Positions 53,284 through 62,250 of a DNA stretch of 64,000 nucleotides are shown piece by piece. The notes beneath the pieces were generated by a model that searched no databases, was not told the origin of the DNA, and was given only the letters and a program-made list of their open reading frames with translations. Each line of letters starts with the position of its first letter. Positions within the stretch are counted from its first letter, which is position 1. The stretch comes from JADGGV01 sp035715725. Lineage in GTDB: Bacteria > Gemmatimonadota > Gemmatimonadetes > Longimicrobiales > RSA9. The stretch covers positions 69,218 to 133,217 of the forward strand of contig DASTKT010000173.1 of assembly GCA_035715725.1 (NCBI GenBank), written 5' to 3'. A program made the translations under genes and the position numbers.

Positions 53284-53856
53284 ATGGAGCGTGATCAGGA
53301 CATGGGCGGCGACGGGCTGTCGACGCCCGAGGCGAGGGGTTCGGCGGAGCCGGTCGAAGCGGAGGGCGCAGAGGCGCAGGCACCCGACGACACGATGGCC
53401 GAGCTCGAGCACCTGCAGGCGGAGATGCAAGGGCTGAACGACCGGCACCTCCGGCTGGCGGCGGAATTCGACAACTACCGTCGGCGGATCGACCGGGAGC
53501 GCACCGAGCTGCACGCGCGGGCGCAGGCCGAGCTGGTGAAGCGGCTGCTGGATGTGCTCGACGATCTCCAGCGGGTGGCGCACTACAACCCGGAGACGAC
53601 GAGCGTGCAGGCGCTGATGGAGGGTGTGCAGCTGGTGGAGAAGAAGTTCCGGCACGCGCTGGAGTCGGCGGGGCTGGAGCCGATCGAGGCGGAGGGCGAG
53701 TTCTTCAACCCGGCAACGATGGAAGCGCTGATGACGATGCCAGCGGAGCACCCGGAGGAGGACGAGGTGGTGGCGGACGTGCTGCAGAAGGGGTACCGCT
53801 TCGGGAGCATGCTGGTGCGGCCGGCGCGCGTGCGCGTGAAGAAGTACGAAGGCTGA
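53284..53856 (+). CDS. grpE: nucleotide exchange factor GrpE
   Basis: 190 residues. A disordered acidic N terminus is followed by the long coiled coil (LRLAAEFDNYRRRIDRER) and the beta domain ending YRFGSMLVRPARVRVKK. GrpE speeds ADP release from DnaK and senses temperature. ATG 53284 lies after AAGG; ATG 53302 is an alternative. It is followed by dnaJ; no dnaK or hrcA is adjacent and no CIRCE repeat was seen. Confidence 0.95.
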   Translation: MERDQDMGGDGLSTPEARGSAEPVEAEGAEAQAPDDTMAELEHLQAEMQGLNDRHLRLAAEFDNYRRRIDRERTELHARAQAELVKRLLDVLDDLQRVAHYNPETTSVQALMEGVQLVEKKFRHALESAGLEPIEAEGEFFNPATMEALMTMPAEHPEEDEVVADVLQKGYRFGSMLVRPARVRVKKYEG

Positions 53857-53863
53857 GGCGCCG

Positions 53864-54988
53864 ATGCCCGCGGCTGGCACGAAGGACTACTACCAGATCC
53901 TGGGCGTAGCGGAGAGCGCCACGCCGGACGAGATCAAGAAGGCGTATCGCCGGCTCGCGAAGCAGTATCACCCGGACGCGAACCCGAACAATCCGCAAGC
54001 GGCGGAGCGCTTCAAGGAGGTCGGGGAGGCGTACGCGGTGCTCTCGGATGCGGACAAGCGCAAGCAATACGACCAGGTCCGGAAGAACCCGTTCGCGGGC
54101 TTCACGGGCTTCGGTGGCGGCGCGCCCCGGCCGGGCGCGCCGCAAGGCGCGGAGAACGTTCGGTTCTCGTTCGAGGATCTCGGCGACGTGGGCGGGCTGG
54201 GGGACATCTTCAGCTCGATCTTCGATCTGGGCGGAAGGCGGAAAGGGCGGGCGCGGACCGGTCCGCAGCGCGGACAGGATGTCGAGTTCGTGGTCGAGCT
54301 CCCGTTCGCCGTCGCGGCGCGGGGTGGCAAGGTGCCGATCACGGTGCCGGTGACGGAGGAGTGCGCGACGTGCAGCGGTTCGGGGAACGCGCCGGGGACG
54401 AAGCCGCAGACGTGCGCCGAGTGCGGCGGCAGCGGGCAGATCTCGTTCGGGCAGGGCAGCTTCGCGGTGAACCGGCCATGCCCGGTGTGCCTCGGTCGCG
54501 GGACCGTACCGACGAGGCCGTGTCCGACGTGCGGCGGAACGGGGCACGTGCGGGAGCAGCGGCAGATCGTGCTGACCGTGCCGGCGGGAGTGGAGACGGG
54601 CTCGAAGCTGCGCCTGTCGGGGCAGGGGGAACGGGGTGCGAACGGGGGACCGGCCGGCGACCTCATCGTGAATTTCCGGGTGAAGCCGGACCCGTTCTTC
54701 CGGCGCGAGGGCCTGGACCTGTTCTGCACGGTGCCGATCAACGTCGCGCAGGCGACGCTGGGCTCGCGGATCCGGGTGCGCACCGTGGACGGGAAGAAGG
54801 TGGCGCTGAAGGTCCCGGCCGGGACGCAGTCGGGGACGCGGTTCCGGATCCCGTCGCAGGGGGTCGAGAAGGGCGGGCGCCGCGGTGACCAGTACGTGCA
54901 GGTGAAGATCACGGTGCCGGCGGAGCTCTCCTCCGACCAGGAGCAGCTCATGCGCGACTTCGCGAAGGCGGCGAACCTGAAGTACTGA
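53864..54988 (+). CDS. dnaJ: molecular chaperone DnaJ
   Basis: 374 residues. J domain with YYQILGVAESATPDEIKKAY and the RLAKQYHPDANPNN HPD motif; a Gly/Phe region; four zinc repeats CATCSGSG, CAECGGSG, CPVCLGRG, CPTCGGTG; then the C-terminal substrate-binding part (LFCTVPINVAQATLGSRI). It presents unfolded proteins to DnaK. It starts 7 nt after grpE. Confidence 0.97.
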   Translation: MPAAGTKDYYQILGVAESATPDEIKKAYRRLAKQYHPDANPNNPQAAERFKEVGEAYAVLSDADKRKQYDQVRKNPFAGFTGFGGGAPRPGAPQGAENVRFSFEDLGDVGGLGDIFSSIFDLGGRRKGRARTGPQRGQDVEFVVELPFAVAARGGKVPITVPVTEECATCSGSGNAPGTKPQTCAECGGSGQISFGQGSFAVNRPCPVCLGRGTVPTRPCPTCGGTGHVREQRQIVLTVPAGVETGSKLRLSGQGERGANGGPAGDLIVNFRVKPDPFFRREGLDLFCTVPINVAQATLGSRIRVRTVDGKKVALKVPAGTQSGTRFRIPSQGVEKGGRRGDQYVQVKITVPAELSSDQEQLMRDFAKAANLKY

Positions 54989-55045
54989 GCCGCGCCGGCG
55001 CGGTCCAGCGCACGGGGAAATTCCCTACCTGAGCGGACAGAGAAT

Positions 55046-55071
55046 CGGGGGCGTCCTTACAGACGCCCCCG
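55046..55071 (+). terminator. rho-independent-type terminator after dnaJ
   Basis: A 10-bp stem (55046-55055 with 55062-55071) with the loop CTTACA, followed by TTCGCTTGT. It closes the grpE-dnaJ transcript. Confidence 0.8.
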
Positions 55072-55148
55072 TTCGCTTGTCCTAGCGTGACGGCGAGCGA
55101 CGCGCGTGGCGCGGGACCCAGGAACAGCCCAGGTCGAGGAGAGGCGAG

Positions 55149-55643
55149 ATGGCCGCGGCAACCGAGCAGGAGACCCCCACGGTGTCGGACGGCGGCAAGC
55201 CGCCCGAGAGCAGGAGCCGTCGCGCGGCACGGCCGCTGACGGACCAGGAGGTGGCGGCGGTGGTGGAACGCAACTACTGCGCGATCTTCGCGACCGCGGC
55301 GAACGGAGAGCCGTACGCCGTCCCGCTGGTCTACGGCTTCGACTCGGGCGCGTTCTACGCCGTTCTCTCGCCGGGGCGCAAGGTTCGCAACATCGAGGCG
55401 AACCCCCGCGTCTGCGTGACCATCCTCGAGGTCGAGGACATGGGCAAGCGCTGGCGCTCGGTCGTGGCGACCGGCACGGCATCGTGGGTCGAGGGCGAGG
55501 AGGCGCTCCGCTCGGCGCTGGACGTGATCCGCCGCCAGTACCCGGGCGCCCCGATCCGCAGCTCCGGGGGCGCGCCCGCGCTGGGCGGGTACAGGATGCT
55601 GCGTGTCGCCGTGGCGGAGCTCGCCGGGCGCGCGAACGACTGA
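55149..55643 (+). CDS. pyridoxamine 5'-phosphate oxidase-like flavin-binding protein
   Basis: 164 residues with a split-barrel FMN fold typical of NimA/PNPOx-like proteins: ERNYCAIFATAANGEPYAVP, LVYGFDSGAFYAVLSPG, RKVRNIEANPRVCVTI. A basic/acidic N-terminal tail of about 30 residues precedes the fold. ATG 55149 follows GAGGAGAGG. The substrate is unknown. It lies 27 nt before the NADH dehydrogenase gene, so a redox role is reasonable. Confidence 0.82.
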   Translation: MAAATEQETPTVSDGGKPPESRSRRAARPLTDQEVAAVVERNYCAIFATAANGEPYAVPLVYGFDSGAFYAVLSPGRKVRNIEANPRVCVTILEVEDMGKRWRSVVATGTASWVEGEEALRSALDVIRRQYPGAPIRSSGGAPALGGYRMLRVAVAELAGRAND

Positions 55644-55670
55644 AGCCGCCGGCGCGAGAGACGGGACCCC

Positions 55671-57026
55671 ATGCGACGCAGGACTGCACCGCACGTCGTC
55701 ATCCTCGGCGGCGGCTTCGGAGGGCTGTACTGCGCCCGCGCCCTGCGCCGGGCGCCGGTCCAGATTACGCTCGTGGATCGCCGGAACTACCACCTCTTCC
55801 AACCGTTGCTCTACGAGGTGGCGACGGCGACGCTGTCCCCCGCGGAGATCAGCGCCCCGCTCCGCTACGTGCTTCGGCGCCAGCGGAACGTCGAGGTGCG
55901 GATGGGCGAGGTCGTGGACGTCGATGTCGCCCGGCGCGCCGTCGTGCTGCCGGACAGCGAGATCGCCTACGACTACCTGGTGGTTTCGACGGGGCTGGAG
56001 CACTCGTACTTCGGGCACGACGAGTGGGCTGCGCGCGCGCCGGGGCTGAAGAGCGTGGCGGATGCGCTGGAGATCAAGCGGCGCTTCCTCTCCGCGTTCG
56101 AGGCGGCGGAATGGGAAGCCGACCCCGTGGCGCGGCAGCGACGGCTGACGTTCGTGATCGTGGGCGCCGGACCGACCGGGGTCGAGCTGGCCGGGGCGAT
56201 GGCCACGGTCGCCCATCAGGTCTTGCCGGGGGACTTCCGGTTCGTCGACACGACGCGTGCGCGCGTGATCCTCGTCGAGGGCGCCGGGCGGGTGCTCCCC
56301 GAGTTCACGGAGCGCCTGTCGCGGAAGGCGAAGGAGTCCTTGCGAAGGCTCGGCGTCGAGGTGCGGACCGGGTCGCTGGTGACGGCCATCGAGCCGCACG
56401 CCGTCGTACTGGAGAATGAGCGGATCGAGGCGGGCACGGTGGTGTGGGCGGCCGGCGTGCGCGGCTCGCCTCTCGGCGCCCGGCTGGGCGCTGCGGTGGA
56501 CGGCATGGGGCGTGTCCGCGTGCAGGCCGATTGCAGCGTGCCGGCCCACCGTGACGTCTTCGTCATCGGGGACCTGGCGCACTTCGAGGAGCGCGGGCGG
56601 GTGATCACCGGCGTCGCGCCCGCGGCCATCCAGATGGCGCGGTTCGTCGCGCGCACGATCCGTGACGAGCTGCGCGGCCTCCCCCGGATGGACTTCCGCT
56701 ACTTCGACAAGGGGAGCCTGGCGACGATCGGCAAGGCGGCGGCCGTGGCGCGGGCGGGGCGGCTGGAGATCAGCGGCTTCCCGGCATGGATCACGTGGGT
56801 CTTCATTCACGTCCTCTACCTGATCGGCTTCCGCAACCGGGTGTCCGTGATGGCGCACTGGGCCTGGGCGTGGCTGGCCTCGAAGCGTGCCGCGCGCTGG
56901 ATCATGGGAGACTTCGACCTGCAGGTCGTGCAGCCGCGAGGCGCGGGGGAGGGAATCGAGTCGAGCGCGCCGGCGCCGGAGGCCACGTCCTCGCGCCGGC
57001 GGACGGCACCGGCGCTACCGCGCTGA
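55671..57026 (+). CDS. ndh: type II NADH:quinone oxidoreductase (NDH-2)
   Basis: 451 residues. Two dinucleotide folds: FAD motif HVVILGGGFGGLYCARALRR at the start, NADH motif FVIVGAGPTGVELAGAMATV near residue 165; the quinone-site pattern GVAPAAIQMARFVA (AxxAxQ type) and the membrane-anchoring end WITWVFIHVLYLIGFRNR. It feeds electrons into the quinone pool without pumping. A Ser/Arg/Pro-rich tail follows. Confidence 0.93.
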   Translation: MRRRTAPHVVILGGGFGGLYCARALRRAPVQITLVDRRNYHLFQPLLYEVATATLSPAEISAPLRYVLRRQRNVEVRMGEVVDVDVARRAVVLPDSEIAYDYLVVSTGLEHSYFGHDEWAARAPGLKSVADALEIKRRFLSAFEAAEWEADPVARQRRLTFVIVGAGPTGVELAGAMATVAHQVLPGDFRFVDTTRARVILVEGAGRVLPEFTERLSRKAKESLRRLGVEVRTGSLVTAIEPHAVVLENERIEAGTVVWAAGVRGSPLGARLGAAVDGMGRVRVQADCSVPAHRDVFVIGDLAHFEERGRVITGVAPAAIQMARFVARTIRDELRGLPRMDFRYFDKGSLATIGKAAAVARAGRLEISGFPAWITWVFIHVLYLIGFRNRVSVMAHWAWAWLASKRAARWIMGDFDLQVVQPRGAGEGIESSAPAPEATSSRRRTAPALPR

Positions 57027-57131
57027 CGCCCACGGCTGGCCGTCCGTGGCGCGCGGCCCCATCTTTGCGCCGCGCGCCTGCCGGGCCGCGCGGGCGGTGG
57101 GAGACGACCGGGGACGAACGACCGAAGAACG

Positions 57132-57365
57132 ATGAGCCGAACGTTTCAGGACGAGAACTTCTATCTGTGGGAGGCGTTCCCCTCGACGGGGGCCTTCGGC
57201 TACCCGGACGGCCCGAGTGTGGTGTTCAACTGTCTGACGAACCGGATGTTACGGCCGCGTTACGTCGAGATGCCGGGCTCGGAGCCGGAAGCGGAGCGGG
57301 CGCTGAACGGCCTCTCGGAGCCGGAGCTGCTGGAGCTCCTGCGGAAGGCGCGCCCGCTCGCCTGA
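57132..57365 (+). CDS. small conserved-looking hypothetical protein
   Basis: 77 residues, soluble and acidic: DENFYLWEAFPSTGAFGYPD, then VVFNCLTNRMLRPRYVEM, then a Leu/Glu-rich helix. No family recognised. ATG 57132 lies 105 nt after the NDH-2 stop, with weak ribosome binding. It converges with mnmA (9 nt between the ends). Confidence 0.55.
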   Translation: MSRTFQDENFYLWEAFPSTGAFGYPDGPSVVFNCLTNRMLRPRYVEMPGSEPEAERALNGLSEPELLELLRKARPLA

Positions 57366-57374
57366 GCGCGCCGG

Positions 57375-58481
57375 TCAGCGGGTGAGGCCGCGAATCCGGC
57401 CGCCACCCACGAGCACATCCCCGCGGTACACGACCCCGGACTGGCCCGGCGTCACTGCGCGCTGCGGCTCGTCGAGCACGAGCCGGAACTCGCTGTCGGA
57501 GACCTCGGCCACGACTGCCGGCGCCCGCTCGGCGCGGTGCCGGATGCGCACCAGGACCCGCTCGCCGGCCGCCGGCGGCTCATCGAGCCAGTTCGGCTCA
57601 CCGATCCGGATCTCGCGCTGCTCCAGCTCGCGCTCCGTTCCCACGACCACCTCGTTCGTCGCGGGGTGGACACCTAGGACATAGAGCGGTCGGGAGAAAC
57701 CGCCGCCGAGCCCCTTCCGCTGGCCGACCGTGAAGCGGCCGTAGCCGCCGTGCTGGCCGAGGATCTCCCCGGCGCGGTTCACGAGCCGACCGGGCCGCAG
57801 CGAGGGGTGGTCCGGACCGAGGCGCTGCGCCAGGAAGTCGGTGTAGTCGTCCGAGGGAACGAAGCAGATCTCCTGCGACTCCGGCTTCTCTGCGGTGGCG
57901 AGCCCGAGGGAGCGGGCCCGATCCCGGACCTCCGGCTTGGTCAGCTCGCCGACGGGGAAGAGGAGGCGCGGCAGCACCTCCCGCGGAACGCCCCAGAGGA
58001 AGTAGCTCTGGTCCTTGCGGTCGTCGACGCCGCGCAGGAGCCGGACCCGGCCGTCGTCGCCGACCGCGGTACGCGCGTAGTGGCCGGTGGCGATGGCATC
58101 CGCGCCGAGCAGCCGGCCCTTCCGCAGCAGGTCCGGGATCTTCGTATTCGAGTTGCAGCGCACGCACGGGTTCGGCGTACGACCGGCCACGTACTCGGCG
58201 ACGAAGTCGTCGACCACGTCCCGCGTGAACGCCTCCTCCATGTCGAAGACGTAATGGGGGATGCCGAGGCGGTCGGCGACGCGGCGGGCGTCCTGGATCC
58301 CATCCAGGCCGCAGCAGGTCTTCGACGACGCGGGCGTCTCCGAGTAGCAGAAGGTCTTCATCGTCGCGCCGATCACGCGATGCCCCTGCTCGACGAGGAG
58401 CGCCGCGGCGACCGACGAATCGACCCCGCCGGACATGGCTACGAGTACCGTCTTCTTCTCCACGCTCTCCACGACTTCCAT
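57375..58481 (-). CDS. mnmA: tRNA-specific 2-thiouridylase MnmA
   Basis: 368 residues. PP-loop VLVAMSGGVDSSVAAALLVE, catalytic Cys in GRTPNPCVRCNS (about residue 102), second catalytic Cys in ESQEICFVPSDDY, and the C-terminal segment GYGRFTVGQRKGLGG. It makes 2-thiouridine at the wobble position of Lys, Glu and Gln tRNAs, using sulfur from a cysteine desulfurase, encoded upstream with a gap of 72 nt. ATG 58481. Confidence 0.97.
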   Translation of the reverse strand: MEVVESVEKKTVLVAMSGGVDSSVAAALLVEQGHRVIGATMKTFCYSETPASSKTCCGLDGIQDARRVADRLGIPHYVFDMEEAFTRDVVDDFVAEYVAGRTPNPCVRCNSNTKIPDLLRKGRLLGADAIATGHYARTAVGDDGRVRLLRGVDDRKDQSYFLWGVPREVLPRLLFPVGELTKPEVRDRARSLGLATAEKPESQEICFVPSDDYTDFLAQRLGPDHPSLRPGRLVNRAGEILGQHGGYGRFTVGQRKGLGGGFSRPLYVLGVHPATNEVVVGTERELEQREIRIGEPNWLDEPPAAGERVLVRIRHRAERAPAVVAEVSDSEFRLVLDEPQRAVTPGQSGVVYRGDVLVGGGRIRGLTR

Positions 58482-58553
58482 CCGCCTGGTCTGATGTACC
58501 GCTCGGGTCCGCCGCGCCTGGGACGCCGCGGCCGTGGCGGATGCCGCGCTACA

Positions 58554-59705
58554 CTACAGGACGGCCAGCGCCCGGATCCGTTCGACGACCGCCGGGAGGC
58601 GCTCGGCGGCGGCGTCGACCTCGGTCTCGGTCGTGGTCCGACCGAGCGAGAGCCGGATGGCGGCCTCGCCGGGGGATGCTCGACCCATCGCCACGAGCAC
58701 GTGACTCGGCTCGACCGCGCCGCTCTGGCACGCGGAGCCGCCCGACACCGCGAGCCCCTCGAGGTCGAGCGCCATGAGCAGCGCGTCCTGCTCGACGCCC
58801 GGGATCGAAACGTTCAACATCTGCGGCGCACGGGGGGCCCCCGCGCCGTTCACGGCGAGGCCGGGGATGGCGGCCTGCAGCCGCGCCTCGAGCCGGGTTC
58901 GCAGCCCCTCCAGGCGAGCGCGTTCTTCCTCCTGCTCATGGGCGGCGAGCTCCGCGGCCACCGAAAGGCCCACCGCGAAGGCGACGTTCTCCGTCCCCGG
59001 GCGGAGCTCCCGCTCCTGCGAGCCGCCGTGAACGAGCGGCCGCAGCTCGACACCGCTGCGCACGTAGAGTGCGCCGATCCCCTTCGGTGCGCCGATCTTG
59101 TGGCCGCTGAGCGCCAGCAGATCACACGGCACCTCGTCCACCCGGACCCGGACCTTGCCGAAGGCCTGGATCGCATCGGTGTGGAACGCGACGCCGGCTG
59201 CCCGGCACCGCGTCGCGATCTCCGCGACGGGTTGCAGTGTACCGACCTCGTTGTTGGCCCACATGACAGCGACGACGGCCGGGCGGGCGCGCAGCGCCTC
59301 ATCCAGCGCGCCGAGGTCGAGGCGGCCCTCGGTGTCGACGGCGAGCAGGATCTCCTCCGCGCCCTCGGCGGCGGCCGCGTGCGCCGCGCCGAGCACGGCC
59401 TTGTGCTCGATGGCGGAGCAGGCCACCCCCACGGCGCCACGATCCGCGAGCGCGCGCCACCGCCCCAGCACGGCCAGGTTGTCCGCCTCGGTCCCGCCGC
59501 TCGTGAAGATGAGCTCGCGGCGCTGCGCGCCGAGGGCGGCGGCGAGGCGCTCGCGGGCTTCCTCCAGCGCGGCGCGCGCCTCGCGGCCCCAACGATGAGC
59601 GCTCGACGGGTTGCCGAAGCGCGGGCTGAAGTACGGGTCCATCGCGGCCCGCACCTCGGGCCGGACCGGCGTCGTCGCGGCGTGGTCGAGGTAGATCGCG
59701 TCCAT
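58554..59705 (-). CDS. cysteine desulfurase (NifS/IscS type)
   Basis: 383 residues, PLP enzyme. YLDHAATTPVRPEVRAAM at the start, cofactor site with AIEHKAV and ALSGHKIGAPKG (Lys Schiff base), and the sulfur-carrying Cys in SGGSACQSGAVEPSHVL. It takes sulfur from cysteine; here the likely acceptor is MnmA, encoded just downstream in the same direction. ATG 59705 has AGGAG upstream. Confidence 0.94.
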   Translation of the reverse strand: MDAIYLDHAATTPVRPEVRAAMDPYFSPRFGNPSSAHRWGREARAALEEARERLAAALGAQRRELIFTSGGTEADNLAVLGRWRALADRGAVGVACSAIEHKAVLGAAHAAAAEGAEEILLAVDTEGRLDLGALDEALRARPAVVAVMWANNEVGTLQPVAEIATRCRAAGVAFHTDAIQAFGKVRVRVDEVPCDLLALSGHKIGAPKGIGALYVRSGVELRPLVHGGSQERELRPGTENVAFAVGLSVAAELAAHEQEEERARLEGLRTRLEARLQAAIPGLAVNGAGAPRAPQMLNVSIPGVEQDALLMALDLEGLAVSGGSACQSGAVEPSHVLVAMGRASPGEAAIRLSLGRTTTETEVDAAAERLPAVVERIRALAVL

Positions 59706-59858
59706 TCGTATCTCCTGGTCGAGCTCTCATACCCCGCGCGCGCCGCCGCGTGCGGCTTGCCGGCACGCGGCCCCGCGGCAACGAGGGCATGGCTCCATCC
59801 TCCCTACGAGGGTAAGATAAGTTACCACTGGCAAACGGCTCCACCCGTGACGCGATCC

Positions 59859-60197
59859 ATGCACCGCAGCCCGCCGCCATTTCCCGCTCACCAGCCGCCG
59901 AGCTTTCGCGCCACGGTGCACGGGACCGTGTTCGGCGCACGGACGGCCGTCGTCGAGGCGCTGTCGGTCGGAGAAGAGCTGCTGCTGCTTCCCGGCCCGC
60001 CGTTGGAGGACGATCCCGGTGTCTGGGTTCACCGAGCGGGGGGTGATCTCGTCGGTCACCTCCCACCCGAGATCGAACGATGGCTGGCCCCCTGGATGCT
60101 GCGCGGGGGGCGTGCACGCGCCCGCGCCGTGAAGGTGGGCGGAAGCGAGGTGCCGAGTTGGCGACGGCTGGTGATCGAGGTGGATTGCGTGCGATAG
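59859..60197 (+). CDS. HIRAN-like domain orphan protein
   Basis: 112 residues. After a short Pro/His-rich start, the rest resembles a HIRAN domain (ATVHGTVFGARTAVVEALSV, LLLPGPPLEDDPGVWVHRAG, LVGHLPPEIERWLAPWM). HIRAN modules bind DNA ends or occur in helicases and phage proteins. It stands alone, divergent from the desulfurase gene; TAAGAT at 59813-59818 may be a -10. The similarity is by eye and moderate. Confidence 0.5.
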   Translation: MHRSPPPFPAHQPPSFRATVHGTVFGARTAVVEALSVGEELLLLPGPPLEDDPGVWVHRAGGDLVGHLPPEIERWLAPWMLRGGRARARAVKVGGSEVPSWRRLVIEVDCVR

Positions 60198-60268
60198 GCT
60201 GACGCGGCGGCGCGCTGCCGAGCCCGCATCGCCGACGGCCTCCGGCGCGGGCAGGCGCCGGGCCGCGC

Positions 60269-61015
60269 TCAGATGCTGTGTACGTCCAGCGAGACGACGT
60301 CGTCGACGCGCAGCGTCTCCGGCGTCCAGAAGGGCTCCCCGTAGGGCCGGCGGATCAGCGAGCCGTAGTGGGCCGCATGGGCCCGGATCTGTTCGCGCAG
60401 CGGCCGTTCCCCCCCGCCGAAGACCTCCCCCATGGCCGTCTTGCCCTCGAACTGCGTGCCGTAGGCGAAGATCGCGTCGAGCTTCCGGTCCATCTGGTCG
60501 GTGATGTCGACGACGAACGTCGGCTTGACGACGTCCTCGCGGTACGACAGCGAGTACAGCACCTTGCTCGGCCGGTGCGGCTCGCCCTCGACTGGCGCGC
60601 GGCGCAGCCCGGCGATGAAGCAGGCGTCGTAGCCGAGCTGGCTGGCGACCCGATGGTCCGGGTGCCGCCCGTCCCTCCAGTGCAGGATCACGGTCCGGGG
60701 ACGCAGACGTCGCAGATGCGCGGCCACCACCGCTCGCGCCTCGGGCGAGTTCACGAGCGCCCCATCGGGCAGACCCGCGTTCGGGCGAAGCGCGAGGCCG
60801 AGGATGCCGGCGGCGTTCCGGGCCTCGACCGTGCGCTCGGCCGCGCTCCCCCACGTCCCCGCCTCGCCGCCCGTGAGATCCAGTACGCCGGTCCGATAGC
60901 CCTGCTCTGCCGCGCGGGCGAGCGTTCCGCCGCAGATCAGCTCGGCGTCGTCCGGGTGCGCAACGATGGCGAGGAGGTCGACGGTCTCGCCGGAGCCGTG
61001 GTGCCGTTCCGTCAC
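60269..61015 (-). CDS. bshB1: PIG-L/LmbE family deacetylase (BshB1-like)
   Basis: 248 residues. Zinc motif AIVAHPDDAELICGGTLARA, then LDLTGGEAGTWGSAAER, WRDGRHPDHRVASQLGYDAC, and the C-terminal LIRRPYGEPFWTPETL typical of BshB1, which deacetylates GlcNAc-malate for bacillithiol. GTG 61015 is chosen because GAGG lies five bases upstream and it overlaps the permease stop by 4 nt; a longer start at 61060 would run into the permease gene. Other bsh genes are not in view. Confidence 0.85.
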   Translation of the reverse strand: MTERHHGSGETVDLLAIVAHPDDAELICGGTLARAAEQGYRTGVLDLTGGEAGTWGSAAERTVEARNAAGILGLALRPNAGLPDGALVNSPEARAVVAAHLRRLRPRTVILHWRDGRHPDHRVASQLGYDACFIAGLRRAPVEGEPHRPSKVLYSLSYREDVVKPTFVVDITDQMDRKLDAIFAYGTQFEGKTAMGEVFGGGERPLREQIRAHAAHYGSLIRRPYGEPFWTPETLRVDDVVSLDVHSI

Positions 61016-62247
61016 TCGTACCTCAACGCTACGACCGGGTCCATTCGGGCCGCGCGCCACGCCGGCCAGAGGCCGAAGAGCACGCCCGCGACGGCGGCCA
61101 TGGCGAGCGCCGCCACCACCGCCATGAACGGCACCTTCGCCGGGATCGGCGTGAGCGCGTCGACGAGGAAGGCGCCGGCGCCGCCGAGCGCCATCCCGAG
61201 CGTCGCACCGATCAGCGTGACGGTGACCGCCTCGATGAGGAATTGCCAGAGGATCTCGCGCTGCGTGGCGCCGAGCGCCTTGCGGATCCCGATCTCACGC
61301 GTCCGCTCCGTGACCGCGATCATCATGATCGCGACGACGCCGACGCCGCCCACCATCAGCCCGACCGACGAGAGCGCGATCATCACGATAAAGAAGATGC
61401 CCGTGATCTTGTTGAAGGTCCGGACCATCTCCTCCTGCCGGATCAACGCGAAGTCGTTCGGCTCGCCGGCGCGCAGGCCCCGCATCGTCCGCAGCGTGGA
61501 GATCACCTGGTCCATCGCCGCGTCCTGCGACGACCCGGGGGCGGTCACCGTGAAGACGGTCATCGTCTCCGTGCTCGCGCGCAGGTACTTGATCGCCGCC
61601 GTGTACGGCACGATCGCGACGTGCTTGACCATGCTGGCGAAGATGTTGTCGGATGCCTCGAAGACGCCGACCACGGTGAAGCTCTGGCCGTTGACGCGCA
61701 CGCCGCGGCCGACCGGGTCGACCGCGCCGAACAGGTCCTCGGCGAGCTGGCGGCTGATCACCGCGACCGCGTGCCCCGCGGAGACGTCGCTCGGGAGGAA
61801 ATTGTGCCCGGCCAGGATGGTGCCCGTCTGGAACGCGCTCCACTCCGCGCCCCGGCCGGCCACCTGCACGTTGCTGATGCGCTCGCCGGCGTGCTCGAAT
61901 TCGCCGTTCGCATTCACGCCCGGGATCGCCGCCTTGATGAGCGGAAGCTGCGAGATCCGGTCGACCTCGGCGAGTGACACGGGCGGGTTGTGCCCCCACG
62001 GTGGCCCGCCGTCGTCGACGATGCGGACGGCATTGAAGTCCCAGCGGGCGACCATGAAGTTCTTCGGGCCGGCGGCCTCGATCCCGCTCAGGATGCTGGA
62101 GCGGACCCCGGCGACGACGGCGCTCATGGCCATCACCGTGGCCACGCCGACGATGATGCCGAGGATCGTCAGCGCGGAGCGAGTCTTGTTCGCGCGGAGC
62201 TGGTCCAGCGCGAGAACGGCACCCTCGTGGAGGCTCTCGATCCGCAT
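61012..62247 (-). CDS. MacB-type ABC transporter permease (second copy)
   Basis: 411 residues. MacB/FtsX topology: helix near residues 25-45 (ALTILGIIVGVATVMAMSAV), a large periplasmic domain, then three C-terminal helices with the conserved loop MIAVTERTREIGIRKALGAT. It lies 3 nt behind a similar permease gene, so the pair may form a heterodimer. Confidence 0.92.
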   Translation of the reverse strand: MRIESLHEGAVLALDQLRANKTRSALTILGIIVGVATVMAMSAVVAGVRSSILSGIEAAGPKNFMVARWDFNAVRIVDDGGPPWGHNPPVSLAEVDRISQLPLIKAAIPGVNANGEFEHAGERISNVQVAGRGAEWSAFQTGTILAGHNFLPSDVSAGHAVAVISRQLAEDLFGAVDPVGRGVRVNGQSFTVVGVFEASDNIFASMVKHVAIVPYTAAIKYLRASTETMTVFTVTAPGSSQDAAMDQVISTLRTMRGLRAGEPNDFALIRQEEMVRTFNKITGIFFIVMIALSSVGLMVGGVGVVAIMMIAVTERTREIGIRKALGATQREILWQFLIEAVTVTLIGATLGMALGGAGAFLVDALTPIPAKVPFMAVVAALAMAAVAGVLFGLWPAWRAARMDPVVALRYE

Positions 62248-62250
62248 GGC

